DNA of 64,000 bases, taken from positions 372,001 through 436,000 of the forward strand of contig NZ_CP108041.1 in the NCBI RefSeq assembly GCF_036173065.1. Reading direction: 5' to 3'. Shown piece by piece: positions 43,558 through 51,877 of the stretch. The DNA is from Rhodococcus sp. NBC_00297. Its GTDB lineage: Bacteria; Actinomycetota; Actinomycetes; Mycobacteriales; Mycobacteriaceae. The number at the start of each line of letters is the position of its first letter. Position 1 is the first letter of the stretch. The notes below the pieces were generated by a model, which saw nothing but the letters and a program-made list of their open reading frames with translations, had not been told where the DNA came from and made no database searches. The position numbers and the translations under genes are program-made.

Positions 43558-44814
43558 TCAGCTCACCGTGGCGTCCAGCGCCCGCGCGGTGGCGGACGCC
43601 ATCTGTTCGACCTGTTCGTCGGTCATGACGAACGCCGGCGAGAACTGGATCGCGCCGTTTCCGGCCGCTCGCGCGGAGACACCTTCGCGGCGCAGAGTCT
43701 TGACGAACGGCATCGCGTAGGACGGATCGGCGAACTGCACCGCGGCGACGACGCCCATCCCACTGCGGACCTCGCTGACCAGGTCGTGCGAGGCCAGGGG
43801 CGAGAGATGCCGGTGCAGCGTGGCTTCGAGGCGCGACGCGTGCATCAGCAGGTCCTCGTTCTCGATGATGTCGAGGTTGGCCATGGCCGCGGCGGCGGCG
43901 CCGGCGTGCCCGCCGTACGTGTAGCCGTGGCGCCACCAGGCGCCGCCCTCGTAGAACGGCTCGGCGACGCGCGGGGCGACGAAGACCGCACCCATCGGCA
44001 CGTAGCCCGACGTCAGGCCCTTCGCGGTACACATCATGTCGGGCTCGAGGCCCAGCTTCGACGACGCGAACCACGCTCCGCCGATACGACCGAATCCGGT
44101 CACCACCTCGTCGGCCACGAACAGGATGTCGTGGTCGCGGCAGATCTGACGCACCTCGTGCAGGTAGCCCTCGGGCGGCAGGTAGACCCCGCCGGCACCG
44201 ATGATCGGCTCGGCGAAGAACGCGGCGATGGTGTCCGCGCCCTCCTTCTCGATCAGTTCGAGCAGCGCCTTGCCCTCGTCCCACGCGACCGTCCGCGCGT
44301 CCGTCATCAGCTCGCCGTAGTTCTCCCGGTTCAGCGGGAGTCCGGACAGTGCGGTGCCGGCGACGTGCATGCCGTGGTACGCCTTCTGGCGGCCGACGAC
44401 GACGGTCTTGCCGGGCTTGCCCATCTGGTGCCAGTAACGCCGGGCCAGCTTGGCAGCGGTGTCGATCGAGTCGGAGCCGCCCGAGGTGAAGAAGATCTTG
44501 CTGCCCGCGACGGGCGCGATCGCTGCGAGGCGGTCGGCGAGTTCCAGCGTCACGTCGGGAACGACGTCGCCGAACGTCGAGTAGTGCGCGAGCGTGGACA
44601 GCTGCCGCGCCACGGCGTCCGCGATGGCGGTGCGACCGTGACCCACGTTCGTGAACCACAGACCCGCGGTGCCGTCGAGATACTCGGTGCCGGCCGTGTC
44701 CCAGATGCGCGCGCCCTCACCTCGGGCGACGACGAATCGGCCGCCGGACTCGACGGTGTGCATGTCGGCGAAGCCGTGCCAGAACGCGGAGGACGTGTGC
44801 TGGGGAGTGGTCAC
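43558..44814 (-). CDS. Class III aminotransferase
   Basis: 418 residues, PLP fold type I. TAGTEYLDGTAGLWFTNVGH, KIFFTSGGSDSIDTAAKLAR (phosphate cup), YHGMHVAGTALSGLP, AFFAEPIIGAGGVYLPPEGY, LFVADEVVTGFGRIGGAWFA (Asp to pyridine N), MCTAKGLTSGYVPMGAVFVA (Schiff-base Lys). It is of the omega-amino acid:pyruvate or diamine/GABA type; the substrate cannot be fixed from sequence. GTG 44814 with a -10 TAGGCT at 44823-44828. It begins just after the Pr6Pr gene. Confidence 0.88.
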   Translation of the reverse strand: MTTPQHTSSAFWHGFADMHTVESGGRFVVARGEGARIWDTAGTEYLDGTAGLWFTNVGHGRTAIADAVARQLSTLAHYSTFGDVVPDVTLELADRLAAIAPVAGSKIFFTSGGSDSIDTAAKLARRYWHQMGKPGKTVVVGRQKAYHGMHVAGTALSGLPLNRENYGELMTDARTVAWDEGKALLELIEKEGADTIAAFFAEPIIGAGGVYLPPEGYLHEVRQICRDHDILFVADEVVTGFGRIGGAWFASSKLGLEPDMMCTAKGLTSGYVPMGAVFVAPRVAEPFYEGGAWWRHGYTYGGHAGAAAAAMANLDIIENEDLLMHASRLEATLHRHLSPLASHDLVSEVRSGMGVVAAVQFADPSYAMPFVKTLRREGVSARAAGNGAIQFSPAFVMTDEQVEQMASATARALDATVS

Positions 44815-44820
44815 GAGAGG

Positions 44821-45477
44821 TCAGCCTAGGCCACTCGTGGCGTGCTTCCGCGACCGGCGGGACGCCGCCAGTTCGCCCACTCTGTCGACCGCCAGGGCGA
44901 TGAGCAGGAACGCCACGACCAGGACGGCGAGCCCGATCGCGAGGGGGCCGTACCCCCGCTCCCGCGGGTCCAGGAACGGATACGGGTACCACTCGACGAT
45001 GGGCCCGCGGATCAGGCTGTAGACCCCGTAGACCACGGGAAAGACCAACCACAGTACCGGCCCGCTCTCCGCGCTGCGACGACGTGGTGGCGCCAGGATC
45101 CAGTCGAGAACGATGAGGACGGGCACGATGCGGTGCAGCACCGAGTTGGTCCACGCGTCCTGGATCTGCACGTCGACGTTCGACAGCAACACCGCGTACA
45201 CGATCCCGGTGATCACCATGTAGGTCGTGGCCGCCCCGCGAAGCCTGTCGAAGGTCTCGGAGCGGGGATCGACGACCCCGCCGATCACGAAGACCACGAC
45301 GGCCAGCACGTTGCTCAGCACGGTGAAGTAGCTGAAGAAGTTGGCTAGCGAGAATCCGGGGACGTCCGCGGACCGGACGGGGATCCAGATCAGGGCGGCC
45401 AGCCCGAGCAGCGCGGCGACGACTCGGAGAACGCGCAGCGCGACAGGGGTGGCGACGCGATCGTCCGGCGGAGTCAT
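44821..45477 (-). CDS. Pr6Pr-family membrane protein
   Basis: 218 residues with six transmembrane segments. NFFSYFTVLSNVLAVVVFVI, MVITGIVYAVLLSNVDVQ, WTNSVLHRIVPVLIVLDWIL (conserved HxxxP.xxxxDW), WLVFPVVYGVYSLIRGPIVE and WYPYPFLDP. This is the FAR-17a/AIG1-like Pr6Pr pattern seen in actinobacteria; related eukaryotic proteins hydrolyse lipid esters. ATG 45477. Function unknown. Confidence 0.82.
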   Translation of the reverse strand: MTPPDDRVATPVALRVLRVVAALLGLAALIWIPVRSADVPGFSLANFFSYFTVLSNVLAVVVFVIGGVVDPRSETFDRLRGAATTYMVITGIVYAVLLSNVDVQIQDAWTNSVLHRIVPVLIVLDWILAPPRRRSAESGPVLWLVFPVVYGVYSLIRGPIVEWYPYPFLDPRERGYGPLAIGLAVLVVAFLLIALAVDRVGELAASRRSRKHATSGLG

Positions 45478-45525
45478 GGAGCGATCCTCACACGAGCGCG
45501 GTCCTCGGCGCCGAGCAACGAAGCA

Positions 45526-45792
45526 CTAGATCGCGACGCGATGCTCCCTGTCGCCCTGCCATGCGTCCACCGCGTCGGAGACCGGCAGTCCCAGTGCCGC
45601 ACAGATCTGCAGCACGGTCCCGAAGCTGGGGCTCGCGATCCGACCCACCTCGATCTTCCGGAGCGTCTCGGGTGAGATCCGGGCGTCACGGGCGACGATC
45701 TCGGGGTCTCGTCCCGCTCGTGCGGCGCGCAGGACGGCGCCGAGGCGACGACCGGCCTCGACCTGCTCGGGACTCAGAGGAATGCGGACCAC
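45526..45792 (-). CDS. XRE-family HTH repressor
   Basis: 88 residues: VVRIPLSPEQVEAGRRLGAV LRAAR, then an HTH (RDPEIVARDARISPETLRKI EVGRIASPSFGTVLQICAAL GLPV). Typical Cro/CI fold, DNA-binding, probably dimeric. GTG 45792 is chosen because a -10 TATGCT lies exactly 6 bases upstream; the frame is open earlier but that part would run through the operators. It is divergent from an M24 peptidase, with two palindromic operator candidates between, so it probably represses both genes. Confidence 0.82.
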   Translation of the reverse strand: MVRIPLSPEQVEAGRRLGAVLRAARAGRDPEIVARDARISPETLRKIEVGRIASPSFGTVLQICAALGLPVSDAVDAWQGDREHRVAI

Positions 45793-45798
45793 GAGGTC

Positions 45799-45804
45799 AG
45801 CATA
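45799..45804 (-). promoter_or_regulatory. -10 element for the XRE gene, leaderless type
   Basis: TATGCT on the minus strand, exactly 6 bases before GTG 45792; one base separates it from operator candidate 1. Confidence 0.55.
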
Positions 45805-45805
45805 G

Positions 45806-45821
45806 CGGTATTCCTGTACCG
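45806..45821. promoter_or_regulatory. Operator candidate 1 for the XRE repressor
   Basis: CGGTATTCCTGTACCG: CGGTA inverted repeat with a 6-base centre. It lies in the spacer of the XRE promoter, just upstream of its -10. Confidence 0.55.
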
Positions 45822-45838
45822 GTCTGCTACCGTTCGTT

Positions 45839-45852
45839 GGTATTGAAATACC
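45839..45852. promoter_or_regulatory. Operator candidate 2 for the XRE repressor
   Basis: GGTATTGAAATACC, a 14-base inverted repeat sharing GGTATT with site 1. The two site centres are 32 bases apart, three DNA turns. It overlaps the predicted start of M24 peptidase transcription (possible -10 TACCGT at 45828-45833). Confidence 0.55.
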
Positions 45853-45871
45853 GACAGGAAGCGATGGACGG

Positions 45872-46639
45872 ATGATCGAGCTCAAGGGCCCTGCCGAGAT
45901 CGACAAGATGGCGGTGACCGGCGCGTTCGTGGCCGAGACACTGACGACGCTGTCGGAGCAGGCGCAGCCCGGCGTGAACCTGATGGATCTCGAGCATCAC
46001 TGCCGCGACCTCGTCGCCACCCGCGGCGCGGTGTCCTGCTACTGGGACTACGCCCCCGAGTTCGGCAGCGGGCCGTTCCGCAACGTCATCTGCCTGTCGG
46101 TCAACGACCGTGTACTGCACGGCCTCCCGTTCGACCACACGCTCGCCGCTGGGGACGTCCTGAGCCTGGACTTCGCTGTCTCCATCGACGGATGGGTCGC
46201 CGACTCGGCGCTGACCGTCGTCGTCGGCGACAACCCTGATCCCGCGGACGTCGAACTGATCGAGAGCACCCGGCGCGCACTGGATGCCGGCATCGCCGCG
46301 GCCGTCGTCGGTGGGCGACTCGGGGACATCTCGGCGGCGATCGAGAACGTCGCCCGGGAGACCGGAAAGCAGGTCAACACCGATTTCGGTGGTCACGGCC
46401 TGGGCCGGACGATGCACGAGGACCCGCACGTGGCCAACGCAGGCCGTGCGGGATCGGGATTGACACTCCGGGCCGGCATGACACTCGCGTTGGAACCCTG
46501 GTGGTCCCGCGGGACGGCGAAGCTCGTCATGGACCCGGACGGATGGACCCTCCGGTCGGCCGACGGATCCATGACCGCCCATTCCGAGCACACCATCGCG
46601 ATCACGGACGACGGGCCACGCATCCTGACACCGCGGTGA
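45872..46639 (+). CDS. M24-family methionine aminopeptidase-like protein
   Basis: 255 residues, pita-bread fold. All metal ligands of MetAP-I are present: Asp100 (VLSLDFAVS), Asp111 (GWVADSALT), His175 (FGGHGLGR), Glu208 (LALEPWW), Glu239 (AHSEHT), plus His83 (LHGLPF). It is active-site complete, so probably an aminopeptidase rather than a creatinase-like relic. Genomes of this group have other MetAPs, so this is an accessory copy. ATG 45872. It is divergent from the XRE repressor; the shared operators suggest it is regulated. Confidence 0.87.
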   Translation: MIELKGPAEIDKMAVTGAFVAETLTTLSEQAQPGVNLMDLEHHCRDLVATRGAVSCYWDYAPEFGSGPFRNVICLSVNDRVLHGLPFDHTLAAGDVLSLDFAVSIDGWVADSALTVVVGDNPDPADVELIESTRRALDAGIAAAVVGGRLGDISAAIENVARETGKQVNTDFGGHGLGRTMHEDPHVANAGRAGSGLTLRAGMTLALEPWWSRGTAKLVMDPDGWTLRSADGSMTAHSEHTIAITDDGPRILTPR

Positions 46640-46659
46640 CGGATAAACTGGCGTGAGCC

Positions 46660-49600
46660 ATGTCGACATCTGCTCCCCCGTCCTCCGGACCCACCCGCCG
46701 CGACCTCACGGCACGCCTGTCCGACCTCACCTTCCGTGACGCGCACAGGCTGCGCCGTCGGCTCGACCGCAGCCGCAAGCCCGCCGAACTCGAATCGATC
46801 GCTGCCGACATCGGCCGCGCCGAAGCCACGATCGCGGCTCGTCGAGCCTCCGTTCCCACGATCACGTACCCCGAGGCACTGCCGGTGTCCGCCCGCAAGG
46901 ACGACATCGCAGCCGCCATCGCGGAGAACCAGGTCGTCATCGTCGCGGGCGAGACCGGCTCGGGCAAGACGACACAGATTCCGAAGATCTGCCTCGAGCT
47001 CGGTCGCGGCGTCCAGGGCGTCATCGGACACACACAGCCCCGGCGACTGGCCGCCAGGACGGTCGCGGAACGTATCGCCGACGAACTCGGGCAGGAGATC
47101 GGCGACGCCGTCGGTTACACGGTGCGCTTCACCGACCACTCCGGCGACAACACCCTCGTCAAGCTGATGACGGACGGCATCCTGCTCGCCGAGATCCAAC
47201 GGGATCGGCTGCTGCGTCGGTACGACACGATCATCATCGACGAGGCGCACGAGCGCAGCCTCAACATCGACTTCATCCTGGGCTATCTCGCCCGGTTGCT
47301 CCCCCAGCGTCCCGATCTGAAGGTCATCGTCACCTCGGCCACCATCGACCCTGGCCGCTTCGCGCACCACTTCGCGGTGAACGGGGTCGACGCGCCGATC
47401 GTCGAGGTGTCGGGCCGGACGTTCCCCGTCGAGGTCCGGTATCGGCCGCTCACGGTCGAGAACGGCGAGCAGACCATCGAACTCGACCCGGTCGACGCCA
47501 CGTGCGACGCCGTCGAGGAACTGCTCACCGAACCGGAGGGCGATGTCCTCGTGTTCCTGTCGGGCGAGCGCGAGATCCGCGACACCGCCGATGCTCTGAA
47601 GGATCGCCGACTGCGCAACGTCGAGATTCTTCCGCTCTACGCCCGGCTGTCGGCAGCCGAGCAGCACCGCGTCTTCACCGGCCACACCGGTCGACGAGTC
47701 GTGTTGTCCACCAACGTCGCCGAGACGTCGCTCACCGTGCCCGGCATCCGGTACGTCGTCGACCCCGGAACCGCGCGCATCTCGCGGTACTCGCTGCGCA
47801 CCAAGGTGCAGCGTCTGCCGATCGAACCCATCTCGCAGGCGTCGGCCCGCCAGCGTGCCGGCCGGTGCGGTCGCGTCGCGGACGGCATCTGCATCCGGCT
47901 GTACTCGGAGGAGGACTTCGAGGCCCGCCCCGAGTACACGGATCCCGAGATCCTGCGCACGAACCTCGCATCGGTGATCCTGCAGATGGCCTCGCTGGGA
48001 CTGGGCCGAATCGACGCGTTCCCGTTCGTCGAGGCACCGGACCCGCGCAGCATCCGTGACGGCCTGGGCCTGCTCGACGAACTCGGGGCGCTCGAGTCGC
48101 AGGGCGAGGACGGGCCCGTGCTCACCTCGCTCGGCAAGGAGCTCGCCGGCCTCCCGGTCGACCCGCGCATGGCGCGCATGCTGGTCGAGGCCAACCGCAA
48201 CGGATGCCTGCGGGAAGTTCTCGTCATCGTCTCGGCGCTCTCGATCCAGGACGTGCGCGAGCGGCCCGCGGAGCATCAGCAGGCCGCCGACGAGATGCAC
48301 AAGCGTTTCGTGGTGGAGGGTTCGGACTTTCTCGCACTGTGGCAACTGTGGACGTATCTGGGAGACCAGCGCCGAGAGCTGTCCTCCAACCAGTTCCGAC
48401 GCATGTGCCGATCGGAATTCCTGCATTACCTGCGCATCCGCGAATGGCAGGACCTGCACGGTCAGCTGCGCCAGATCACGCGCGGCCTGGGCTGGACCAT
48501 GCCTGACGCGGGCGACTCCTCGGAGCCGAACCATGCCGTGATCCACCAGGCACTGCTGCCGGGCCTGTTGTCGCACATCGGTCTTCGTGAGGGCGACAAG
48601 AAGGATTTCCTCGGAGCACGTGGGTCGACCTTCGCCGTCTTCCCCGGTTCGAGCCTGTTCCGCAAGCCGCCGCGCTGGATCATGGCGGCCGAACTCGTGG
48701 AGACCAGCAGACTCTGGGCCCGGATGGGCGCGCGCATCGAACCCGAATGGGCCGAGAAGCTGGCCCCGCACCTGATCAAGCGTCAGTACTCGGAGCCGCA
48801 CTGGTCGACGAAGCGCGAAGTCGCGATGGCCTACGAGCGCGTCACGCTGTACGGCATTCCTCTCGCCGCCCGTCGGCCCGTCACCTTCAGCGGTATCGAT
48901 GCCGAGGTGTCTCGCGACTTGTTCATCCGCCACGCTCTCGTACAGGGCGAGTGGCGGACGCACCACCGCTTCTTCCACGCGAACCAGGAGATGCGCAGCG
49001 ACGCCGAGGAACTGGAGTCGCGCGCCCGCCGACGCGACATCGTCGTCGACGACGACACCCTCTTCGCTTTCTACGACGAGCGTGTACCTGCGACCGTGGT
49101 GTCGGCCCGTCACTTCGACCGGTGGTGGAAGAAGGCGTCCCGCACGACGCCGGACCTGCTCGACTTCGACCGCGCCACCGTCGTCAACCCGGACGCCGCC
49201 GCGGTCGTCGAGGGCGACTACCCCGACGCCTGGCGTCAGGGCGAGGCGCAGTTCCCCCTGACCTACCAGTTCGAGCCGGGCAAGGAGGACGACGGCGTCA
49301 CCATCACCATTCCCATCGCCCTCCTCCCCCGCGTCGCCGACGTCGGATTCGATTGGCTCGTCCCCGGCATGCGCGTCGAGTTGGTGACGGCCCTGATCAA
49401 GACTCTTCCGAAGGAGTTGCGCCGCAACGTCGTCCCAGCGCCCGACCACGCGGTGGCCGCCGTCGCGGCGATGCGACCGAGGACGGAACCACTACTGGTC
49501 GCACTGTCGCGTGAACTCACCCGCATGGGCGCCGTGCCGATCGCACCGTCGGATTTCGACCCGTCCGCGCTGCCCCGCCACCTGAAGATGACGTTCGTGG

Positions 49601-50586
49601 TGGTCGACGATCGCGGCCGTCGACTGGACAAGGACACGTCCCTCTCCGCCTTGCGCACCCGACTCGGTGCTGCCGCGGCCGCTGCGGTCGGCGTCGCCGC
49701 CAAGGACTCGGAGAAGGCCCCGGTGACACGGTGGACGTCCGAGACCATCGGCACACTCGAGCCCACCGTCACCCGAACGGTCAACTCGCAGAAGGTGACC
49801 GGGTATCCCGCCCTGGTTCCCGAGAAGGGCGGGGTCGCCGTTCGTGTCCTGGGCACCGCCGCCGAGCAGCGAGCAGCGATGCGCGAGGGCACCCGACGCC
49901 TCCTGCTCGACGCCATCCCATTGCCGACGAAGAACCTGCTCACCGGACGCTCCCCGGCTCAGCGGCTCGCGCTGGGGCAGAATCCGCACGGAAGCATCGA
50001 GGCGTTCGTCGAGGACTGCCGCACCCTCGCGGCCGACGAGCTCATGATGAAGCACGGCGGCCCGGTGTCCACGCCCGAGGCGTATGCAGTGCTGGAGAAG
50101 GCGGTCCGGGGCGAGCTCGCCGGCCGGACGGCCGCGGTGCTCCGGGTGGCGGAACCATCTCTCGGTGCCGCGACGAGGGTCCGCCTCGCACTCGACGACG
50201 CGACGGGAGATGCCGCGGACGACGTGCGCCAGCAGCTGGACGGGCTGATCTTCCCCGGATACGTCTTCGAGACCGGCGAAGCGCACCTGCCACATCTTCC
50301 GCGCTACCTCGAGGCGGCCGAGCGCCGACTTCGCGCATTCCCGTCCAGCGCTCGCCGCGACGCGGCGGGGATGGACGTGCTGGACCGCGTCTATGCGGAC
50401 TACGACGCCCTGCTCGGGTCGGTACCGGACTCGGTGGGCCGCAGCGATGCCGTGCGGGAGATCGCCTGGATGATCGAGGAGCTGAGGGTCAACCTGTTCG
50501 CTCAGACCCTGGGAACGCTGTACCCGGTGAGCGAGAAGCGGGTGCGCAAGGCCATCGACGACGTCCGACGTGCGGTGCGGCGCTGA
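46660..50586 (+). CDS. hrpA: ATP-dependent RNA helicase HrpA
   Basis: 1308 residues, DEAH/RHA type. IVAGETGSGKTTQIPKICLE (motif I, ~95-115), GHTQPRRLAARTVAERIADE (Ia), IIIDEAHERSLNIDFILGYL (DEAH), VTSATIDPGRFAHHF (III), VLSTNVAETSLTVPGIRYVV (V), ASARQRAGRCGRVADGICIR (VI), then HA2/OB domains and a long C-terminal DUF3418 region. It acts on mRNA or ribosomes (collided-ribosome rescue in E. coli). ATG 46660, preceded by TAAACT as a possible -10 (~46645). It ends 1 bp before the convergent nrdR stop. Confidence 0.95.
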   Translation: MSTSAPPSSGPTRRDLTARLSDLTFRDAHRLRRRLDRSRKPAELESIAADIGRAEATIAARRASVPTITYPEALPVSARKDDIAAAIAENQVVIVAGETGSGKTTQIPKICLELGRGVQGVIGHTQPRRLAARTVAERIADELGQEIGDAVGYTVRFTDHSGDNTLVKLMTDGILLAEIQRDRLLRRYDTIIIDEAHERSLNIDFILGYLARLLPQRPDLKVIVTSATIDPGRFAHHFAVNGVDAPIVEVSGRTFPVEVRYRPLTVENGEQTIELDPVDATCDAVEELLTEPEGDVLVFLSGEREIRDTADALKDRRLRNVEILPLYARLSAAEQHRVFTGHTGRRVVLSTNVAETSLTVPGIRYVVDPGTARISRYSLRTKVQRLPIEPISQASARQRAGRCGRVADGICIRLYSEEDFEARPEYTDPEILRTNLASVILQMASLGLGRIDAFPFVEAPDPRSIRDGLGLLDELGALESQGEDGPVLTSLGKELAGLPVDPRMARMLVEANRNGCLREVLVIVSALSIQDVRERPAEHQQAADEMHKRFVVEGSDFLALWQLWTYLGDQRRELSSNQFRRMCRSEFLHYLRIREWQDLHGQLRQITRGLGWTMPDAGDSSEPNHAVIHQALLPGLLSHIGLREGDKKDFLGARGSTFAVFPGSSLFRKPPRWIMAAELVETSRLWARMGARIEPEWAEKLAPHLIKRQYSEPHWSTKREVAMAYERVTLYGIPLAARRPVTFSGIDAEVSRDLFIRHALVQGEWRTHHRFFHANQEMRSDAEELESRARRRDIVVDDDTLFAFYDERVPATVVSARHFDRWWKKASRTTPDLLDFDRATVVNPDAAAVVEGDYPDAWRQGEAQFPLTYQFEPGKEDDGVTITIPIALLPRVADVGFDWLVPGMRVELVTALIKTLPKELRRNVVPAPDHAVAAVAAMRPRTEPLLVALSRELTRMGAVPIAPSDFDPSALPRHLKMTFVVVDDRGRRLDKDTSLSALRTRLGAAAAAAVGVAAKDSEKAPVTRWTSETIGTLEPTVTRTVNSQKVTGYPALVPEKGGVAVRVLGTAAEQRAAMREGTRRLLLDAIPLPTKNLLTGRSPAQRLALGQNPHGSIEAFVEDCRTLAADELMMKHGGPVSTPEAYAVLEKAVRGELAGRTAAVLRVAEPSLGAATRVRLALDDATGDAADDVRQQLDGLIFPGYVFETGEAHLPHLPRYLEAAERRLRAFPSSARRDAAGMDVLDRVYADYDALLGSVPDSVGRSDAVREIAWMIEELRVNLFAQTLGTLYPVSEKRVRKAIDDVRRAVRR

Positions 50587-50587
50587 C

Positions 50588-51085
50588 TCACCGCTGAGCG
50601 GCGGGCTCCGCGTCCTGGGCGGGGGCGGCATCGTGCTCGGCGCGGTGGCGACGAAGGTCCTCGATCTCGCGCTCGAAGTCGTCCGCACTGCTGAACGAGC
50701 GGTAGACGGAGGCGAATCGGAGGTAGGCCACCTCGTCGAGATCGCGCAGTGGCCCGAGGATGGCGAGCCCTACCTCGTTGCTGGGGATCTCGGCCGACCC
50801 GGAAGCCCGCACCGTGTCCTCGACCTGCTGGGCGAGGAGGACGAGCGCGTCGTTGTCGACCTGGCGGCCCTGGCAGGCCCGACGGACTCCCTTGACCACC
50901 TTCTCGCGACTGAACGGCTCACTCACGCCACTGCGTTTCACGACGGAGAGCACTGCTGTCTCCACCGTGGTGAAGCGTCGACCGCACTCGGGGCAGGAAC
51001 GACGCCGCCGGATCGCCTGGCCCTCTTCCGCTTCACGCGAATCGACGACGCGCGAGTCGGGGTGACGGCAGAACGGGCAGTGCAT
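50588..51085 (-). CDS. nrdR: Transcriptional repressor NrdR
   Basis: 165 residues: [20 protein letters not shown] with [18 protein letters not shown] (zinc ribbon with four Cys, ~3-40) and an ATP-cone (~50-140; [25 protein letters not shown]). It represses ribonucleotide reductase genes in response to ATP/dATP. ATG 51085 gives the standard start; an upstream ATG at 51115 is not conserved. It has a disordered Ala/Glu tail. Placed between hrpA and the SOS genes as in Corynebacterium. Confidence 0.95.
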   Translation of the reverse strand: MHCPFCRHPDSRVVDSREAEEGQAIRRRRSCPECGRRFTTVETAVLSVVKRSGVSEPFSREKVVKGVRRACQGRQVDNDALVLLAQQVEDTVRASGSAEIPSNEVGLAILGPLRDLDEVAYLRFASVYRSFSSADDFEREIEDLRRHRAEHDAAPAQDAEPAAQR

Positions 51086-51197
51086 CGGACAGAGACCCCT
51101 CGATGGCTCGGGCATTTCCCGAGCGCCACGGCGGCTCTCGGTGTGTCCAGCGTACCGGGACGGCCTTCCGCGGCCCCGGGGGCGTGTCCGGCCGGTG

Positions 51198-51614
51198 TCA
51201 GCGTCCGGAGACGACGCCCATCTCCACCTGCTCCGAGATGGACGGCTGTGCCGGAACGTCGGCGGAGCGCATGTTCGCCAACCCCACCAGCCCCAGAACG
51301 GACACTGCTGTGATCAGCGCCACAGCGATGGGCGTCGCGAATCCGTGTCCCCGACGAGTGCGGTGTTCGACCTGCGAGACACCGTTCGAGCGGCGACGGT
51401 AGTCGACAGTGCCGCCGTCGGGGCGGCGGGAGTCGCGCGGAGCGGGGCTGCGGCGGACCGTGGTGCGCTCGCGCACGTCGGTCGTCGTGGACCCGGCCGC
51501 GCGGTCGGCCACACCCCAGTAGGAATCGTCGTCGCAGGTCCAGCGCGTGCGGACGGGTGCATGCATGTCGATGGAACGTGCGGTGCCGACAGTCAGCAGG
51601 TCACTTCGAGTCAT
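51198..51614 (-). CDS. DivS/ChiZ-like SOS-controlled cell-division suppressor
   Basis: 138 residues. An Arg/Thr-rich cytosolic N-terminal part (~1-90), one transmembrane helix (~93-115; [20 protein letters not shown]) and a short external tail ending [16 protein letters not shown]. It sits divergent from lexA with SOS boxes between, as Rv2719c (ChiZ) and Corynebacterium DivS do. Unlike Rv2719c, no LysM domain can be seen, so it should block division without cell-wall binding by LysM. Sequence similarity is weak; the call rests mainly on position, topology and regulation. Confidence 0.72.
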   Translation of the reverse strand: MTRSDLLTVGTARSIDMHAPVRTRWTCDDDSYWGVADRAAGSTTTDVRERTTVRRSPAPRDSRRPDGGTVDYRRRSNGVSQVEHRTRRGHGFATPIAVALITAVSVLGLVGLANMRSADVPAQPSISEQVEMGVVSGR

Positions 51615-51701
51615 TGCAACCACTCCTCGTGGATAGCCGGTGGCCGTCCGCGTCGCCGATGCACCGAGGTGTTCGAACAACACATTCGCCCACGCGTTCG
51701 A

Positions 51702-51717
51702 ATGAACGCATGTTCGA
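51702..51717. promoter_or_regulatory. SOS box (LexA site) for the DivS-like gene
   Basis: ATGAACGCATGTTCGA; matches TCGAAC-N4-GTTCGA except the first two bases. It lies next to a possible minus-strand -10 TATACA (51719-51724), so LexA would block the DivS-like promoter. Confidence 0.75.
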
Positions 51718-51764
51718 TGTATAGCAGTCCGGTCCGACAAAGTGCATCGAACACGCGACACGCT

Positions 51765-51780
51765 TCGAACAGGTGTTTGA
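51765..51780. promoter_or_regulatory. SOS box (LexA site) overlapping the lexA promoter
   Basis: TCGAACAGGTGTTTGA, a single mismatch to TCGAAC-N4-GTTCGA and nearly identical to the mycobacterial lexA box. It overlaps the -35 of lexA (TTGATC, 51777-51782). Confidence 0.88.
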
Positions 51781-51805
51781 TCCGAGTCCCGTTTCGGTTT
51801 AGGTT
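51777..51805 (+). promoter_or_regulatory. lexA promoter
   Basis: -35 TTGATC (51777-51782), 17-base spacer, -10 TAGGTT (51800-51805); predicted start near 51812, ~66 bases before ATG 51878. Confidence 0.6.
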
Positions 51806-51877
51806 CGACACACGCACAACGGACGTGACACCAGCACCACCTGCCCCACGTCCACTGCTACCGATGGAGGTATCTCG

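Noticed and set aside
46393..49449. A ~1000-codon open frame antisense to hrpA
   Set aside because: It is a high-GC shadow: its product is dominated by Arg/Gly/Asp/Val with no domain, while the sense strand has all helicase motifs in order.
51671..51690. A third LexA box (TCGAAC followed by CATTCG)
   Set aside because: Three mismatches in the second half-site; weaker than the two accepted boxes.
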